Of a stretch of DNA of 11,668 bases, positions 1 through 5,868 are shown one piece after another. A program made the translations under genes and the position numbers. Position 1 is the stretch's first letter. Every line of letters begins with the position of its first letter. The DNA comes from a bacterium (GTDB taxonomy: Bacteria > Cyanobacteriota > Vampirovibrionia > Gastranaerophilales > Gastranaerophilaceae). The stretch covers positions 1 to 11,668 of the forward strand of contig JAGOIO010000022.1 of NCBI GenBank assembly GCA_017995595.1, read 5' to 3'. The notes beneath the pieces are model-generated. The model did not search any database. It was not told the origin of the DNA and saw nothing but the letters and a program-made list of their open reading frames with translations.

Positions 1-1
1 G

Positions 2-514
2 GCTGTTATGACAGAACCGCTTGCAGCAGGATTAGAAATTTTAGAGCAGTTGCATATTCCACCATATAAAAAAGTTGTTATTTTAGGCGATGGAAAATTA
101 GGTTTGACAACTGCATTAGCTTTGTATGCTTCAAATATTGATGTTTTGTTAGTAGGAAAGCACCAAAATAAACTTGATATTGCTAAAAAACAAGGCGTAA
201 ATACAATTTTACTTTCTGATTTTAAAATTGAGAAAGCTTATGATGTTGTAGTAGAAGCAACTGGTTCTGTTTCAGGGTTTGAAACCGCAGCCGCATTAAC
301 AAAACCTCGTGGAGTTTTAGTTTTAAAAAGTACAGTAGCTGCAGGTAAAGAATTTAATCTTTCACCTATAGTTGTTGATGAAATTACGATTCTTGGTTCA
401 AGATGCGGAAGATTTGCACCTGCATTAAGATTACTAAAATCAAAACGTGTTGATTTTAAACCAATGATATCAGCAATTTATGATGTTGATGATGCAATAG
501 AAGCTTTTGAATGA
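2..514 (+). CDS. Zinc-type (MDR) alcohol dehydrogenase-like protein, C-terminal half; 5' end outside window
   Basis: This is the C-terminal half of a medium-chain dehydrogenase/reductase, an NAD(P)-dependent oxidoreductase expected in the cytoplasm. The frame is open to the left edge (Ala-Val before the first Met). The methionine at base 8 therefore lies inside the protein, and the catalytic zinc domain lies outside the window. A Rossmann nucleotide-binding segment follows, with VVILGDGKLGL, then DVVVEATG, RGVLVLKST and VVDEITILGSRCG. These match the MDR subgroup common in cyanobacteria, as far as I recall it. The substrate cannot be told. The frame ends at TGA 512-514 right after AIEAFE, about 16 residues before the usual C-terminus. 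The next 15 codons in the same frame look like the missing end (see 515-562), so the gene may be freshly truncated. It is the only one of the eleven genes here that ends in TGA. A terminator follows at 589. Confidence 0.85.
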   Translation, partial: AVMTEPLAAGLEILEQLHIPPYKKVVILGDGKLGLTTALALYASNIDVLLVGKHQNKLDIAKKQGVNTILLSDFKIEKAYDVVVEATGSVSGFETAAALTKPRGVLVLKSTVAAGKEFNLSPIVVDEITILGSRCGRFAPALRLLKSKRVDFKPMISAIYDVDDAIEAFE

Positions 515-562
515 AATAAGAAAATACATACATTGAAATTTATTATCAGATTCAGCAAATAA
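515..562 (+). other. In-frame remnant of the dehydrogenase C-terminus after the TGA
   Basis: After the TGA at 512-514 the same frame continues NKKIHTLKFIIRFSK to TAA at 560-562. In this MDR family, as I remember it, the end reads roughly AFE-[KR]-A-x4-[AGTV]-LK-[hydrophobic]3-[KREF]. The segment fits that with no gap, with the TGA standing at a position that is usually Lys or Arg. One substitution from AGA or CGA would give TGA. I see this as a nonsense mutation, a site of readthrough, or a sequencing error. Confidence 0.55.
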
Positions 563-588
563 TATTTATTAAATTTATCAGATAAAAG

Positions 589-620
589 AGCCATGCCTTT
601 TAGGTATGGCTTTTTTCTTT
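589..620 (+). terminator. Rho-independent terminator after the dehydrogenase
   Basis: Arms AGCCATGCC (589-597) and GGTATGGCT (603-611) pair over 9 bp with one C:T-type wobble position and a 5-base loop. A T-rich run follows to 620 and beyond. It closes the dehydrogenase unit and separates it from the gene at 648. Confidence 0.85.
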
Positions 621-635
621 TCTTCTTTTTTGTCT

Positions 636-641
636 TAAAAT
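636..641 (+). promoter_or_regulatory. -10 hexamer TAAAAT placed for a leaderless transcript of the 648 gene
   Basis: TAAAAT ends six bases before the ATG at 648, so a normal start distance would put the first transcribed base at the A of the start codon. No SD sequence lies upstream of 648. The -35 region falls in the T-run of the previous terminator and shows no good hexamer. Confidence 0.45.
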
Positions 642-647
642 ATCGAC

Positions 648-2210
648 ATGGAATTTATAAAGAAAAATTGGAAAACAATTCTGTTTTATATTATTTTATT
701 TGCATTTTTGCTAGAAGTTACTACAGTTGCAAGTAATTACGATATGGATTTATGGGCAAGATTAATTGCCGGCAAGGGATTTATTCAAACAGGGCATGTT
801 CTTAAATCAGACTTTTTGTCATACACCCCGACAAATGTTTGGTATGACCATGAATGGGGTTCTGGTGTCATTTTTTACCTTGTACAACACTATTTCTCTG
901 TTTTGGGAATATTCTTTTTACAAGTATTTCTCGCATTTGCTTTGTTTTTCACCATTTCTCGAGTTATAAATATGCGAGGAGTTAAAACTTCTACTCCTTT
1001 TAATTTCTTATTCTATTTTTTCACTTATCATTCTATAAATATTGTTATCGACAACCCTATTCGTTGCCAATTATTTTCATTCTTGTTATTTTCAATATTC
1101 TTGTATATTTTAGAACTTTCTCGACATGGTAAAAATAAGCCGTTAATTTTATTGCCGTTTTTGATGATACTCTGGAATAACCTTCATGGCGGGTGCGTTT
1201 CCGGAATCGGTTTGATTGCTATTTACGCTCTGGGCGAAGCTCTAAATCATAAAGATTTTAAAAAATACTTATTCGTTTTATTTCCATCAATTGCGTTTCT
1301 TATAATAAACCCTTGGGGATTAAGTTATTTGAAATTTTTATTGTTTGCAACAACAATGCCAAGACCTTTTGTTGTTGAATGGCGAGGTCTTTATGCTACA
1401 AGCGGGTTTATTAATTTCAAAATCTTTATGTATATTATGCTTTTAACTGAAGTTTGTAAGGTTTTTGGCAAATTTTCTTACAAAAATCTCGATAAGACAA
1501 AGTTTTTGGCATTATTGATGACTTTCGGGCTTGTTCTACAACACGTTAAAATGCTTCCGTTCTTCTCAATAACTTCTGCTTGCTTTGTATATGACGATTT
1601 TTATTCACTTTATAATTTATCAATGGGTAAGTTGAAAAAGCTTCTGCACATACCGTCTGAATGGTTTAACGAAAGCTTTTCACTAAAAAAGACAATGAGC
1701 ATTTATATTATAGTGATTGCATCTGTTTTCGGATTTTTTATGACAAAAGGGATAAAACCTTTATTAAATCCATCATTATACCCTCTTAGAGAGATTGAAT
1801 TTTTGAGAGTAAACAATTTAAAAGGTAAGTTATTTGTAAATTTCGGATACGGAAGCTATGCATCATATAAACTTTATCCAAATATAAAAATATTTATGGA
1901 CGGAAGATATGAAGAAGTTTATCCGGTTAAATATGTTGATATTATGAAACAATTTTATATTGTTCAAACAAAAAATCCTATCGTTTTGAACTATTTTACA
2001 CCAGATTATTTTATTATAGAAAAATTTTATCCTGCATATAATTTTTTAAAGAGTAAAAAAGAATGGAAACTTGTTTTTGATTCACCTGACTTTGGTTTAT
2101 TTATCAGAAAAGATAAGTTGAAAAAGCATTATATTCAACCCTCAAACCATATAAAATACTATAGAGAACATGCATTTGATACTAATATAAATTTTAAAAA
2201 ATCATCTTAA
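648..2210 (+). CDS. Polytopic membrane protein, GT-C glycosyltransferase-like
   Basis: A 520-residue integral membrane protein. The first membrane helix is at about 10-28. Next comes an outward-type loop with YDMDLWARLIAGKG (31-44), DFLSYTP (55-61) and WYDHEWG (65-71), then about nine more hydrophobic segments to about residue 375. ILWNNLHGG (174-182), NPWG (221-224) and an EW at about 244 follow the pattern (F/W...HEW, W.NLHGG, NP.G) of a broad family of uncharacterised GT-C-like proteins. The C-terminal, probably extracytoplasmic part includes VNFGYGSYASYKL and IFMDGRYEEVYP, also typical of that family. Acidic residues near the first loop suggest a polyprenyl-phosphate-sugar transferase fold, but donor and acceptor are unknown and activity is inference. 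No SD precedes the ATG (see 636-641). A patatin-like gene follows after 41 bp. Confidence 0.75.
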   Translation: MEFIKKNWKTILFYIILFAFLLEVTTVASNYDMDLWARLIAGKGFIQTGHVLKSDFLSYTPTNVWYDHEWGSGVIFYLVQHYFSVLGIFFLQVFLAFALFFTISRVINMRGVKTSTPFNFLFYFFTYHSINIVIDNPIRCQLFSFLLFSIFLYILELSRHGKNKPLILLPFLMILWNNLHGGCVSGIGLIAIYALGEALNHKDFKKYLFVLFPSIAFLIINPWGLSYLKFLLFATTMPRPFVVEWRGLYATSGFINFKIFMYIMLLTEVCKVFGKFSYKNLDKTKFLALLMTFGLVLQHVKMLPFFSITSACFVYDDFYSLYNLSMGKLKKLLHIPSEWFNESFSLKKTMSIYIIVIASVFGFFMTKGIKPLLNPSLYPLREIEFLRVNNLKGKLFVNFGYGSYASYKLYPNIKIFMDGRYEEVYPVKYVDIMKQFYIVQTKNPIVLNYFTPDYFIIEKFYPAYNFLKSKKEWKLVFDSPDFGLFIRKDKLKKHYIQPSNHIKYYREHAFDTNINFKKSS

Positions 2211-2251
2211 TTGAGCATTATAAAAAATTTAAAATATGTTAATGTAAAAAT

Positions 2252-3448
2252 GTGAATGAAAAATCTTTAGAATATACATGTATATTTGGAGGCGGAGCAA
2301 TTCGAGGAATTTGTTACGTCGGAGCTTTTAAAGCCATAGAAGAACTTGGTATAAAGGTTAATACTTATGCAGGTTCATCTGTTGGTGCTATTTTTGCTAC
2401 ACTTTTGGCCGTAGGTTTTTCTTCCGAGGAACTTGAAGAGCTGTTTTTAAATGTAAATTACGAATTATTTAAAGACATACACTTTGGGTTCGGAAACTCT
2501 TTTGCATTAAGCAAAGGTGGAATTTTTCTAGAAACTTTAAGAGAAGCCATTGAAAAAAAATTCTACGGAGAAAACTATGTGAAAGGCAAAAATCCGCCTG
2601 TAAAATTTTCTGATTTGGACAAAAATCTGGTTATTTTAACAACTGACTTGAAAAATTTTAAGCCTTGCGAATTTTCAAGATTTACAACACCTGACATTGA
2701 AATAGCTTATGCGGTAAGAATTTCATCATCAATGCCGGGACTTATGAATCCTGTATCTTATAACGGAACTCTGCTTGTTGACGGAGATTTACAAAAGAGC
2801 TTGCCTATGTGGAGATTGTCTAAAAATCTTTGCCCTGACAACGGAAGAATTTTAGAATTTAGACTGGAAGGAGATTATGAAGGAAAAGGTAAAAACCCTT
2901 TAGGCTTTATAAATACCGTTTACAGTTGTATAACCTCTCTTGCAACAGCTTTTATTGTAGATACTTATGGCAAACGTGATAAATTTGATTATGTTACACT
3001 AAATTCAGGCTCTGTTATTTTAGTCGATTTTAGCTTGCCAAAGGAAAAACGACTTGAGCTTATAGATATCGGCTACAATGCAACTATGAGTTATTTCCAG
3101 TCTGATTTGAAAGAAAAAAAGAAAATTTTATTAAAACAGTATAAAATTTTATCTAAATCTTTGAAACAAATTCAAAAATCAATCAATGCGAATAAAATAA
3201 ATCGTGCAGAAAATGAATTGGGACACTTATATATGTCTATTTATCGTGCCAAAAAAAGCGTTGATACAAAATTTTTAGAAATAATAGAAGAATTTAGAGA
3301 AACCTTCTTTTCAAATCTCTTACCTGCAGGATTGCTCGGTATAAAACATGTTAAAAATCATAAATTATTAAATGCGGAAATTTTACGATTAAATATTTTG
3401 TTTGACGAAAAAATAATGGAACTTGAAAGCTTCATTTTTGATATTTAG
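2252..3448 (+). CDS. Patatin-like phospholipase family protein
   Basis: A 398-residue patatin-like acyl hydrolase, probably cytoplasmic or membrane-associated because there is no signal peptide. Seen in order: the oxyanion loop GGGAIRG (13-19), the nucleophile elbow GSSVG with Ser43, and the second dyad member in VDGDL with Asp177. The catalytic Ser/Asp pair is therefore intact. FATLLAVGFSSEEL after the elbow is also family-typical. Residues about 285-398 are Lys/Glu-rich and predicted helical, possibly for membrane or partner contact. The start must be GTG: the upstream in-frame codons are AAT, AAA, TGT and then stop TAA at 2240-2242, and no other start precedes the GGGxRG loop. There is no SD, so it is either read from the upstream membrane-protein message or leaderless. 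The lipid substrate is unknown. The family hydrolyses phospholipid or neutral lipid acyl esters. Confidence 0.9.
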   Translation: MNEKSLEYTCIFGGGAIRGICYVGAFKAIEELGIKVNTYAGSSVGAIFATLLAVGFSSEELEELFLNVNYELFKDIHFGFGNSFALSKGGIFLETLREAIEKKFYGENYVKGKNPPVKFSDLDKNLVILTTDLKNFKPCEFSRFTTPDIEIAYAVRISSSMPGLMNPVSYNGTLLVDGDLQKSLPMWRLSKNLCPDNGRILEFRLEGDYEGKGKNPLGFINTVYSCITSLATAFIVDTYGKRDKFDYVTLNSGSVILVDFSLPKEKRLELIDIGYNATMSYFQSDLKEKKKILLKQYKILSKSLKQIQKSINANKINRAENELGHLYMSIYRAKKSVDTKFLEIIEEFRETFFSNLLPAGLLGIKHVKNHKLLNAEILRLNILFDEKIMELESFIFDI

Positions 3449-3673
3449 AACCTCTTTTTATTTCATTAAACAGTAACTCAAAGCTTAATTCTTTTTGCTT
3501 TGAACGCCTTTTTGCGAATTTATAATTCCCTCCTCTAAACAGAGGATATAAAAGGCTAAAGGCTAAAGATTAAAATTTTTACCTCGTATATAAATATGTA
3601 ACCTTAAATAATTAATCAGTTTTAAAAAATATTTATCCACCATATGTAAAAAAAGCAAACTGATAATCTCTCC
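3449..3673. other. Gene-free AT-rich gap with several inverted repeats
   Basis: No gene is visible. The gap holds: TCAAAGC (3478-3484) / GCTTTGA (3497-3503) with a 12-base loop; TCCTCT (3531-3536) / AGAGGA (3541-3546) with loop AAAC, flanked by TTATA / TATAA; a short tandem repeat of about AAAGGCT around 3551-3570; ATCAGTTT (3615-3622) / AAACTGAT (3657-3664); and one DnaA-box-like TTATCCACC (3633-3641). The last stem lies just before the terminator at 3674, so a small RNA from this gap is possible. Confidence 0.5.
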
Positions 3674-3698
3674 ACGCCGACATTATTCGGCGTTTTTT
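3674..3698 (+). terminator. Rho-independent terminator upstream of the HPP-like gene
   Basis: ACGCCGA (3674-3680) pairs with TCGGCGT (3687-3693) around loop CATTAT, followed by a run of T. It lies 225 bp beyond the patatin stop, so it ends either a long 3' UTR or a separate small transcript from the gap. Confidence 0.85.
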
Positions 3699-3730
3699 AT
3701 TGCAAAATTTTTGATTTTACAAATTTGATG

Positions 3731-3736
3731 TATAAT
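3731..3736 (+). promoter_or_regulatory. Consensus -10 TATAAT placed for a leaderless HPP transcript
   Basis: A perfect TATAAT, preceded by TG, ends seven bases before the ATG at 3744. The predicted transcription start is at or next to the first base of the start codon. Only T lies between, so no SD is possible. A -35 is poor (TTGATT at 14 bp or TTTTTG at 17 bp). Confidence 0.6.
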
Positions 3737-3743
3737 TTTTTTT

Positions 3744-4670
3744 ATGAAACGTCAAAGATATCTGTTAGCTTTAATATTAATCTTTTTTATGGTTATAATC
3801 GCTCAAATTACGGGGCAAAAGGAAATAATTTTCCCTGAATTTGTTGCCCTTACAATCGGAGCTTGGGTTTCTAACAGACAACCTTGGCTTGCAAACAAAA
3901 GAAGAATCTTCTTTTTACTTTCAATTTCTTCTTTTATAGGCGTTTTTATCGTAAAATTCTTGAAAATTGCATTAATTGCCAAAATCTGTATTGCATTTAT
4001 TTTCACAGCGATTGCTTTGACTATTGCTCAATCTACTTTGCTCCCAATAATTTCGGCATGTATTTTACCAATTTATTTGAATGTATCAACTTTAGTTTAT
4101 CCTATTTCTGTTACAGTTCTTGCCTCTATTATTATTTTATTTCAATGGCTTCTAGAAAAAAACCGACTTAAACCCAAAAATGTATTTGTTAAAAATAATT
4201 TTGTTTTAAAAGATGAATTTGAAAAATGGACTAAACTTTTAATAGTTTTAATTGCAATATCTTTTCTTCCTATTGAATCTAAGCATTTATATTTTATAGC
4301 TCCACCATTAATTGTGGTATTTACAGAAATTGCAAATCCTAAAAGTAAAATGAGGAAAAAACCATTGACTTTAATATGCTTACTTTCACTTGCATCTATT
4401 GTAGGCTGGGCTTCAAGAATAATTCTAAATTGCTATTGGCATTTACCTATCGCTCTTTGTGCGGTCTTTGCATGCTTTGTCTTATTCCAAGTCTTCCAAA
4501 AAACAAATACTCTCTTTCCCCCTGCCGGAGCAATACTCATTTTGCCGATATTACTTTCCGTAAAAGATTTGGCTTTTTATCCGCTTGAAGTTACCATTGG
4601 CAGTTTTATATTTATTGCATCTGCCTTATTTCTTTTTAAGGACAAATCTGCAAATAAAAATTTAGCATAA
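3744..4670 (+). CDS. HPP-family-like integral membrane protein with two homologous halves
   Basis: A 308-residue membrane protein of about eight hydrophobic segments in two sets of four. The second half (about 165-298) has IAPPLIVVFTE (185-195) and LFPPAGAILILPIL (257-270), which resemble the P-P-A-G-A signature of HPP proteins. The first half (about 8-135) appears to be a diverged copy: IIFPEFVALTIGAWVSN aligns with LYFIAPPLIVVFTEIAN, and YPISVTVLASIII (119-131) aligns with YPLEVTIGSFIFI (279-291). A charged linker of about 140-162 joins them. HPP proteins are thought to be transporters (nitrite transport is reported for a cyanobacterial/plastid member), but the substrate here is unknown and a nitrite role would be a guess. 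It stands alone between the terminator at 3674 and a new promoter near 4767. Confidence 0.7.
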   Translation: MKRQRYLLALILIFFMVIIAQITGQKEIIFPEFVALTIGAWVSNRQPWLANKRRIFFLLSISSFIGVFIVKFLKIALIAKICIAFIFTAIALTIAQSTLLPIISACILPIYLNVSTLVYPISVTVLASIIILFQWLLEKNRLKPKNVFVKNNFVLKDEFEKWTKLLIVLIAISFLPIESKHLYFIAPPLIVVFTEIANPKSKMRKKPLTLICLLSLASIVGWASRIILNCYWHLPIALCAVFACFVLFQVFQKTNTLFPPAGAILILPILLSVKDLAFYPLEVTIGSFIFIASALFLFKDKSANKNLA

Positions 4671-4766
4671 ATTAATTTATAAAAATTTTTATTAAAGTTT
4701 TTCAGATTTTTGCCGATACAATTCTTGGATATGTAAAATTTTAATTTATAACTTTACTGTTCCTTA

Positions 4767-4772
4767 TATAAT
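4767..4772 (+). promoter_or_regulatory. Candidate -10 TATAAT for the Gly/Ser-rich protein gene
   Basis: A consensus TATAAT in the 226-bp gap before 4897, with only a weak AT-rich -35 (about 4744-4750). A start near 4779 would give a leader of roughly 118 bases carrying the inverted repeat at 4794-4835. A second AT-rich -10-like element at about 4863-4868 is an alternative. Confidence 0.4.
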
Positions 4773-4793
4773 GAATGCAATTAAAAATTTTAG

Positions 4794-4835
4794 AGCATAC
4801 TTTTGTGTAGTTTTGTAACAAAACAAAAACATGCT
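4794..4835 (+). repeat. Nested inverted repeat in the leader of the 4897 gene
   Basis: Outer arms AGCAT (4794-4798) and ATGCT (4831-4835) enclose GTTTTG (4810-4815) / CAAAAC (4819-4824) with loop TAA. TTTT / AAAA tracts between them can also pair. It could be an RNA hairpin in the leader or a protein-binding dyad. No U-run follows, so it is not a simple terminator. Confidence 0.4.
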
Positions 4836-4896
4836 GAAATCATGAAAAAAAAATTGTTTTTATATAAGTGAACACGAAGAAGTTAAGGAGTCAAAA

Positions 4897-5418
4897 ATGG
4901 AATTAAATTTTGGTTTAACAACAAGTGCAAGACAACAAACAGAAACAACAGGCACTTTGGCGAGCAAGGATTCAACAGAAACTCTTGGTTCTTTAGCAAG
5001 TAAGGATTCAACAGAAACTCTTGGTTCTTTAGCTTGTAATACAGAAGATATAAAAGATTCTTTAAATGGCAAAAGCATGTTTGGTTCATTAGAACCTGAT
5101 ACAGAGGTTGCAGAAGGTGCAGATTTAAGTTGGGCATCATTGGCTTCTGCAAGTCAAGAATCCGCACAAAGTTCAGGCGGAAATTGGGCATCTTTATCTA
5201 CAGCCGGTGAAGTTGCTGCTGCACAAGCAGGAGCAAGCGAAGGCGGTACAAATGCAGGTGCTTTAGGAAATTCAGGAACTACAGTTGCAAATGACGGTGG
5301 TTTCTTCGGTGCCGATACAGGAAGTACTACAGCTGATGCAGGTGCAGGTGCTACTGGCGGAGCAAGTGCAGGTGCTGATTGTGGTGGCGGTGGCGGAGGC
5401 TTCTCTGCAAGTTGCTAA
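4897..5418 (+). CDS. Unrecognised Gly/Ala/Ser-rich repeat protein with Gly6...Cys C-terminus
   Basis: I do not recognise this 173-residue protein. It is a real gene by its good SD (TAAGGAG, ending six bases before the ATG), its own upstream promoter candidate, and its terminator. It has no signal peptide and no membrane helix. A short motif [LFTW]-[GA]-[ST]-L-[AES] occurs six times, with its G/A at 19, 31, 43, 63, 80 and 98; the first two intervals are exactly 12 residues. Two units (SLASKDSTETLG) are near-perfect tandem copies. From about 103 it becomes almost pure Gly/Ala/Ser/Thr, ending in Asp-Cys162, six glycines, Phe-Ser-Ala-Ser-Cys173. The only other Cys is at 47. The composition suggests an unfolded, surface, structural or processed peptide. 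A RiPP precursor is conceivable, but no maturation enzyme is adjacent. Function unknown. Confidence 0.75.
   Translation: MELNFGLTTSARQQTETTGTLASKDSTETLGSLASKDSTETLGSLACNTEDIKDSLNGKSMFGSLEPDTEVAEGADLSWASLASASQESAQSSGGNWASLSTAGEVAAAQAGASEGGTNAGALGNSGTTVANDGGFFGADTGSTTADAGAGATGGASAGADCGGGGGGFSASC
4940..5036 (+). repeat. 36-bp in-frame tandem repeat inside the Gly/Ser-rich gene
   Basis: Bases 4966-4997 and 5002-5033 are identical over 32 positions at a period of 36 bp. A third, diverged unit (about 4930-4965) precedes them. Each unit encodes 12 residues, so copy-number change keeps the frame. The near identity of the last two units points to recent duplication. Confidence 0.9.
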
Positions 5419-5439
5419 AAAAGTTTTAAATGTAAAAAA

Positions 5440-5475
5440 AAGAAAGACAAAATCCATTCGGATTTTGTCTTTCTT
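5440..5475. terminator. 16-bp bidirectional terminator between convergent genes
   Basis: Bases 5440-5455 and 5460-5475 form a perfect 16-bp stem with loop ATTC. Read on the minus strand it is followed by a run of about eight T (bases 5433-5440 are A), so it strongly ends the zinc-ribbon unit. On the plus strand the U-run is weaker (TTTCTTAA), but it can end the 4897 gene. Confidence 0.85.
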
Positions 5476-5526
5476 AACATTTGTTAATTCTTTATATATT
5501 TATTAAGATATATTACAAATTATCAA

Positions 5527-5796
5527 TTAATGTTGGTCTCTCATTTGAGCAAAGCAGTCTCTGCAATAAACATCTTTGCCTTCCATTGGCTTAAAAGGAA
5601 CTTGAGTAGTAGCACCACATTTTGAGCATACTGCATCAAAAAGTTTCTTTTTGCCTCTTTTACGAGCCTTTCTGCAGTCAGGGCATCTTTTTGGAACATT
5701 AGTTAATCCTTTTTCTGCGTAAAATTCTTGTTCTCCTGCTGTGAAAATAAATTCAGCTCCGCAGTCCTCGCAAATGAGTTTTTGATCTTCGTACAT
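5527..5796 (-). CDS. Double zinc-ribbon (CxxC) protein
   Basis: An 89-residue protein with four CxxC knuckles: C9/C12, C38/C41, C57/C60 and C78/C81. This gives two zinc-ribbon sites in tandem, consistent with the small "probable zinc-ribbon / CxxC-20-CxxC" families. A basic linker (CRKARKRGKKK, 41-51) between them could contact nucleic acid. The first ribbon carries EFIFTAGEQEFYAEKGL and PKRCPDCR, typical of that domain. The SD AGGAG (5806-5810, minus strand) sits well before the ATG. It lies 72 bp downstream of the protease gene on the same strand, with a hairpin between them, so it may be co-transcribed or have its own start. Its role is unknown; it could be a nucleic-acid-binding or zinc-storage protein. 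Confidence 0.9.
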   Translation of the reverse strand: MYEDQKLICEDCGAEFIFTAGEQEFYAEKGLTNVPKRCPDCRKARKRGKKKLFDAVCSKCGATTQVPFKPMEGKDVYCRDCFAQMRDQH

Positions 5797-5825
5797 TGGT
5801 TTTTTCTCCTAGATTTAGTAACTTA

Positions 5826-5855
5826 TTACGGTCTTATGCAAAAAGCATGCCGTAA
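5826..5855 (-). repeat. Hairpin between protease and zinc-ribbon genes
   Basis: TTACGG (5826-5831) pairs with CCGTAA (5850-5855), and ATGC (5836-5839) with GCAT (5845-5848) around a 5-base A loop, leaving a small asymmetric internal loop. On the minus strand no T-run follows, so it is more likely a leader or intercistronic RNA structure, or a weak terminator, than a standard terminator. Confidence 0.5.
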
Positions 5856-5868
5856 CACTTCTTACATT

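Noticed and set aside
512..514. TGA recoded as an amino acid (alternative genetic code)
   Set aside because: The other ten genes have no internal TGA and encode Trp with TGG, so one TGA is better explained by mutation, readthrough or error.
3478..3546. CRISPR or insertion-sequence remnant in the 3449-3743 gap
   Set aside because: No regularly spaced direct repeats, no terminal inverted repeats with target duplication, and no transposase fragment.
3633..3641. DnaA-box-like TTATCCACC as part of a replication origin
   Set aside because: A single imperfect box without a cluster, dnaA/dnaN neighbours or unwinding element.
4679..4692. Palindrome ATAAAAATTTTTAT as a terminator of the HPP gene
   Set aside because: AT-only stem too weak to act as a terminator; likely chance in AT-rich DNA.
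4883..5191. Minus-strand open frames under the Gly/Ser-rich gene (4883-5191 and 4860-5078)
   Set aside because: These are mirror readings of the 36-bp repeat with no SD. The plus-strand gene has SD, start and terminator.
5272..5506. Overlapping frames on both strands at the Gly-rich tail
   Set aside because: They are low-complexity shadows of the GCA/GGT codons of the real gene and run into the terminator stem.
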